This document shows positions 21,827 through 24,166 of a stretch of 24,166 nt of DNA, in pieces. The notes below the pieces were generated by a model that ran no database searches, was not told the origin of the DNA, and saw only the letters and a list, made by a program, of their open reading frames with translations. Made by a program: the position numbers and the translations under genes. The stretch comes from Dehalococcoidia bacterium (GTDB taxonomy: Bacteria > Chloroflexota > Dehalococcoidia > Dehalococcoidales > Fen-1064): the NCBI GenBank assembly GCA_003153075.1, contig PMBW01000309.1, forward strand, positions 1-24,166, read 5' to 3'. How positions within the stretch are numbered: position 1 is the stretch's first letter; each line of letters starts with the position of its first letter.

Positions 21827-23071
21827 CTATGATAATGCTTTGATGGCGCCCAGGAGCTGTTGGTCGCCGCTGGATTGAATATCCGCCTGAGTCATACCTT
21901 TTCCGGCATTTGCAGCTTTTTCGGCTTGTGGGAAAAGGGGAAATATATCAGTCGGCAGAGTAACAACGGTATCCGGGGTTAAACCGGTATGCCAGATCGT
22001 TTTTCCGGAGGGCGTCAACCATTCCTGGATTGCCAGAACCAGGGCAGAGCCGTCTTTAAGAGGGAACTGGACTAAAACGGTGCCGGTGCCGAAAGTGGTC
22101 TCGCCGAGGCTCTTCGCACGGCCGGCGTCCGATAACGCTCCGACAACAATTTCTGAAGCCGACGCCGTCCCCTGATTAACGAGAATAACCATTGGCAGTG
22201 TCGTCTGATTTTGCCCCCTGGTAACCGGAACCGAGGTGATTTTACCGTTAATATCCTTTTCCATAATAACGTTACCTTTATTTATAAAACGGCTGGTCAC
22301 CCCGACCGCCTGGTCAAGGAGCCCGCCGGGATTATTGCGGAGATCGAGGATGATGCCGGTGGCTCCCTGCGCCTTGATCGCGGATAGCGCCGCGTCAAGT
22401 TCGCCGGTCACATTGGCGGCAAAAGAAGCCAGCCTTAAATGGGCGATCGTTGTACCCGGCAACATATTCCAGGTCACATTGACCAGGTTGATAACAGCCC
22501 GCACGAGCGGAATGGTTTTCGTGTTTCCCGAAGCATCCAGGATGGTGATCGTAACCGATGTTCCGGCGGTTCCCCGAATCAGCGTGACGGCATCTACGAC
22601 GTTGGTAACCGGTTTACCGTCAACCTGGAGGATGATATCGCCTGCGACTATACCTGCTTTTTGCGCTGGTGAGCCTTCAACGGGAGCAACGACGACGATA
22701 GCGCCATTTTTCCCCTGAACCTGAAGACCGACGCCCTGCAATTGCCCCTGATTGGAATCATTTGCCTGCTGCACTTCCTTGGGGGAAAGAAACGTGCTGT
22801 GGCCGGTATCGCCCAGAGAATCTACCATACCGCTGATGGCGCCGTAGGTCAGATCCAGCGGCTTAACGGCAGACTGGTCGACATAATTGCTGTCGATAAT
22901 GCCCCAGGCCTGGTTAATTAATTGAAAATCAGCCGCTGTGCCCGGCTGGACCATAACCGTATTGGGATTCGATTGGTTTGTTTGCTTATCGATAAACACA
23001 CCTGTGCCTATTCCGGCAGCAAAAAGCATAAAGGCAAGGACAACTAATCCTACCGTACGAGATGTTTTCAT
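21827..23071 (-). CDS. S41-family C-terminal processing peptidase-like protein, lacks usual catalytic Lys
   Basis: 414 residues, anchored outside the membrane by one N-terminal helix (about 7-27). Then an N-terminal region, a PDZ domain (about 112-180; GVGLQVQG, GSPAQKAGIVAGDIILQVDG), and the S41 core with DLRNNPGG (243-250) and the nucleophile Ser304 in GTASASE. In CtpA/Prc enzymes the next motif is G-x-x-T/S-F-G-K-G-x-V-Q with the general-base Lys and a Gln; here it reads GETTFGTGTVL, with Thr329 for Lys and Leu333 for Gln. The DNA (ACC codon) confirms it. So the protein is either inactive, acts as a chaperone or binder, or uses another base; it may be a lineage-wide variant. The longer frame starts at 23086, but AAAGGAG precedes the second ATG at 23071 by 5 bases. 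Confidence 0.88.
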   Translation of the reverse strand: MKTSRTVGLVVLAFMLFAAGIGTGVFIDKQTNQSNPNTVMVQPGTAADFQLINQAWGIIDSNYVDQSAVKPLDLTYGAISGMVDSLGDTGHSTFLSPKEVQQANDSNQGQLQGVGLQVQGKNGAIVVVAPVEGSPAQKAGIVAGDIILQVDGKPVTNVVDAVTLIRGTAGTSVTITILDASGNTKTIPLVRAVINLVNVTWNMLPGTTIAHLRLASFAANVTGELDAALSAIKAQGATGIILDLRNNPGGLLDQAVGVTSRFINKGNVIMEKDINGKITSVPVTRGQNQTTLPMVILVNQGTASASEIVVGALSDAGRAKSLGETTFGTGTVLVQFPLKDGSALVLAIQEWLTPSGKTIWHTGLTPDTVVTLPTDIFPLFPQAEKAANAGKGMTQADIQSSGDQQLLGAIKALS

Positions 23072-23242
23072 TTTTACTCCTTTCAAAATGGATTAGCAAA
23101 AAAAATAAATTACTACTCGGGTACACTGGTAAATATTAAGCCTTATATCTACGATAACATATCCGGCGGACTCCGGCATTTTAATCCGGGCGGGACACAT
23201 TCAGATCAAACCCCAAACAAATTATAAATACCAAACGGCATT

Positions 23243-23281
23243 AAAAAAAGGAATGTCGGCAACCGCCTATGTCCTCATTCC
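23243..23281 (-). terminator. Intrinsic terminator downstream of the EamA transporter gene
   Basis: Minus-strand GGAATG (23276-23281) pairs with CATTCC (23250-23255), enclosing an inner GGC-GGTT-GCC hairpin, followed by seven T's (23243-23249). It is about 90 bases past the transporter stop and upstream of the S41 gene. Confidence 0.7.
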
Positions 23282-23368
23282 CATCTTAATACAGAGCTTT
23301 AGCCTGCACCCGAACTAATACTTTCTACCCTGTTTTTAAGTGCCATTGAACCCGTTCATTTTTATCCA

Positions 23369-24166
23369 TCACAAAGCAACCAGGCAGATACCGGCGACGG
23401 CAATAAAGACGCCGGCTAATGCCAACGGGGAGAGGCGTTCTTTCAAGAAAAACACGGACATTGGTAGGACAAAGACAGGCGCGGAAGCAGAAAGCAGTAC
23501 CGTTTTGCCCGCGCCAATTAAGTGTATCGCGGTGACATAACCTAACGCGCCAATGGTATAGGTCAAGATACCCGCGCAGGCTACGAACAACAAATTCCGC
23601 GTGCCGTAAGTTTTAAACTGAAATTTGTTGGGGGTATTGCTGACCAGTGTAACACCGGTAAGAACCAAAGCAGAGGCGGTGACACGGGTCGCAGCGGCTA
23701 AAATGGTATCGACATGATTCAGCCCGATCTTCAGCGTGACCGAGCCGGCCGTCCAGAGCACTGCTGCAACTAAAGATAAAACAACCCCTTTGGTTGTGGT
23801 TTTTTTAGTGACTTTTGTTTTATTGTTTCGCACAATCATAAGAATACCGGCGATGACGCAGACCGCACCGAGAATGTTGAACCAGGTAAAAGTCTCACTA
23901 AGAAAGAATATGGCGGTAAGGAGCGTGAAGACCGGAAAGGCGGATTGAGAGATGGGATAAGCGACGGAAACGTCCAGGTAACGGAGGCTCTGGATATAGA
24001 TGGTGTCTCCGGCGGTATTGGACAATAACCCGGAGAGAATGACAAAGAATATCGATAAAACGGGGGTATGCAGGATATCGGTGCCCCTGCCTGTGAGAAA
24101 AACGATGGTGATCAGTGCCACTGCGCCGACCCACAACCGCATAGTGTTCATGGAAAGGGAATCCAT
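23369..24166 (-). CDS. DMT-superfamily (EamA) transporter, 5'-truncated by window edge
   Basis: Inner-membrane drug/metabolite transporter with two EamA repeats; nine helices are visible in 265 residues. The first repeat contains SLRYLDVSVAYPISQSAFPVFTLL and a helix ending IVRNNKT, a basic linker (KTKVTKKTTTKG) marks the join, and the second repeat runs to LKERLSPLALAGVFIAVAGI. A full EamA protein has about ten helices and 290-300 residues; the ATG at the edge (MDSLSMNTMRLW) aligns with the end of the first helix hairpin, so about 30 residues are probably outside the window. Substrate is unknown. Followed by a terminator, so it is not co-transcribed with the S41 gene. Confidence 0.88.
   Translation of the reverse strand: MDSLSMNTMRLWVGAVALITIVFLTGRGTDILHTPVLSIFFVILSGLLSNTAGDTIYIQSLRYLDVSVAYPISQSAFPVFTLLTAIFFLSETFTWFNILGAVCVIAGILMIVRNNKTKVTKKTTTKGVVLSLVAAVLWTAGSVTLKIGLNHVDTILAAATRVTASALVLTGVTLVSNTPNKFQFKTYGTRNLLFVACAGILTYTIGALGYVTAIHLIGAGKTVLLSASAPVFVLPMSVFFLKERLSPLALAGVFIAVAGICLVAL

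Noticed and set aside
1..24166. CRISPR array, tRNA, rRNA, insertion sequence or prophage
   Set aside because: No regularly spaced repeats, no tRNA-like TTCRAAT arms with acceptor pairing, and no transposase, integrase or phage genes were seen.

Overview
The window reads as a piece of chromosome from an anaerobic bacterium, most likely a Chloroflexota (Dehalococcoidia-like) lineage. That assignment is inference from gene content and style: a tungsten-type aldehyde:ferredoxin oxidoreductase, an NDP-forming acyl-CoA synthetase fused to a GNAT domain, an FmdE-family protein, lipoproteins with Thr-rich linkers after the lipobox, and a recurring GGAGTAAA-type ribosome binding site. No rRNA, tRNA, insertion sequence, phage gene or CRISPR array was recognised. 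Most genes are on the minus strand.

Layout. 1-873 is the 3' part of a branched-chain aminotransferase (+, open at the left edge). It converges on a stand-alone pyruvate-kinase-C-terminal-like protein (946-1530, -) with its own extended -10 promoter. From 8591 down to 1652 (-) runs a compact seven-gene block: a divergent MoeA, two paralogous metal-complex-type binding lipoproteins, a FecCD permease, a FecE ATPase, an FmdE protein with a zinc-ribbon tail, and a SAM methyltransferase. Upstream of moeA lie a candidate four-way-junction RNA leader (8761-8877), two direct repeats exactly 22 bp apart, and divergent promoters. The divergent gene (9144-10253, +) encodes an HTH-XRE regulator with a molybdate-binding-protein-like sensor domain. 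A bidirectional terminator separates it from a tungsten AOR gene (10338-12260, -).

Taken together, 1652-12260 looks like a molybdenum/tungsten locus: regulator, possible RNA switch, insertion enzyme, ABC importer of the FecBCD/MolBCA type, FmdE and methyltransferase accessories, and a user enzyme. The substrate is inferred from neighbours, not shown.

The right half is a set of smaller units: a DUF4242-like small protein (12601-12861, +); a 975-residue protein with an M28 metallopeptidase C-terminus and a large unrecognised N-terminus (12887-15814, -); a small cupin (16119-16508, +) meeting tail to tail with an AraC regulator (16511-17296, -) that lies 14 bp behind the GNAT-acyl-CoA synthetase fusion (17311-20034, -); a seven-repeat WGSS beta-propeller lipoprotein (20417-21448, -); an S41 C-terminal-processing protease lacking the usual catalytic lysine (21827-23071, -); and a DMT/EamA transporter (23369-24166, -) open at the right edge.
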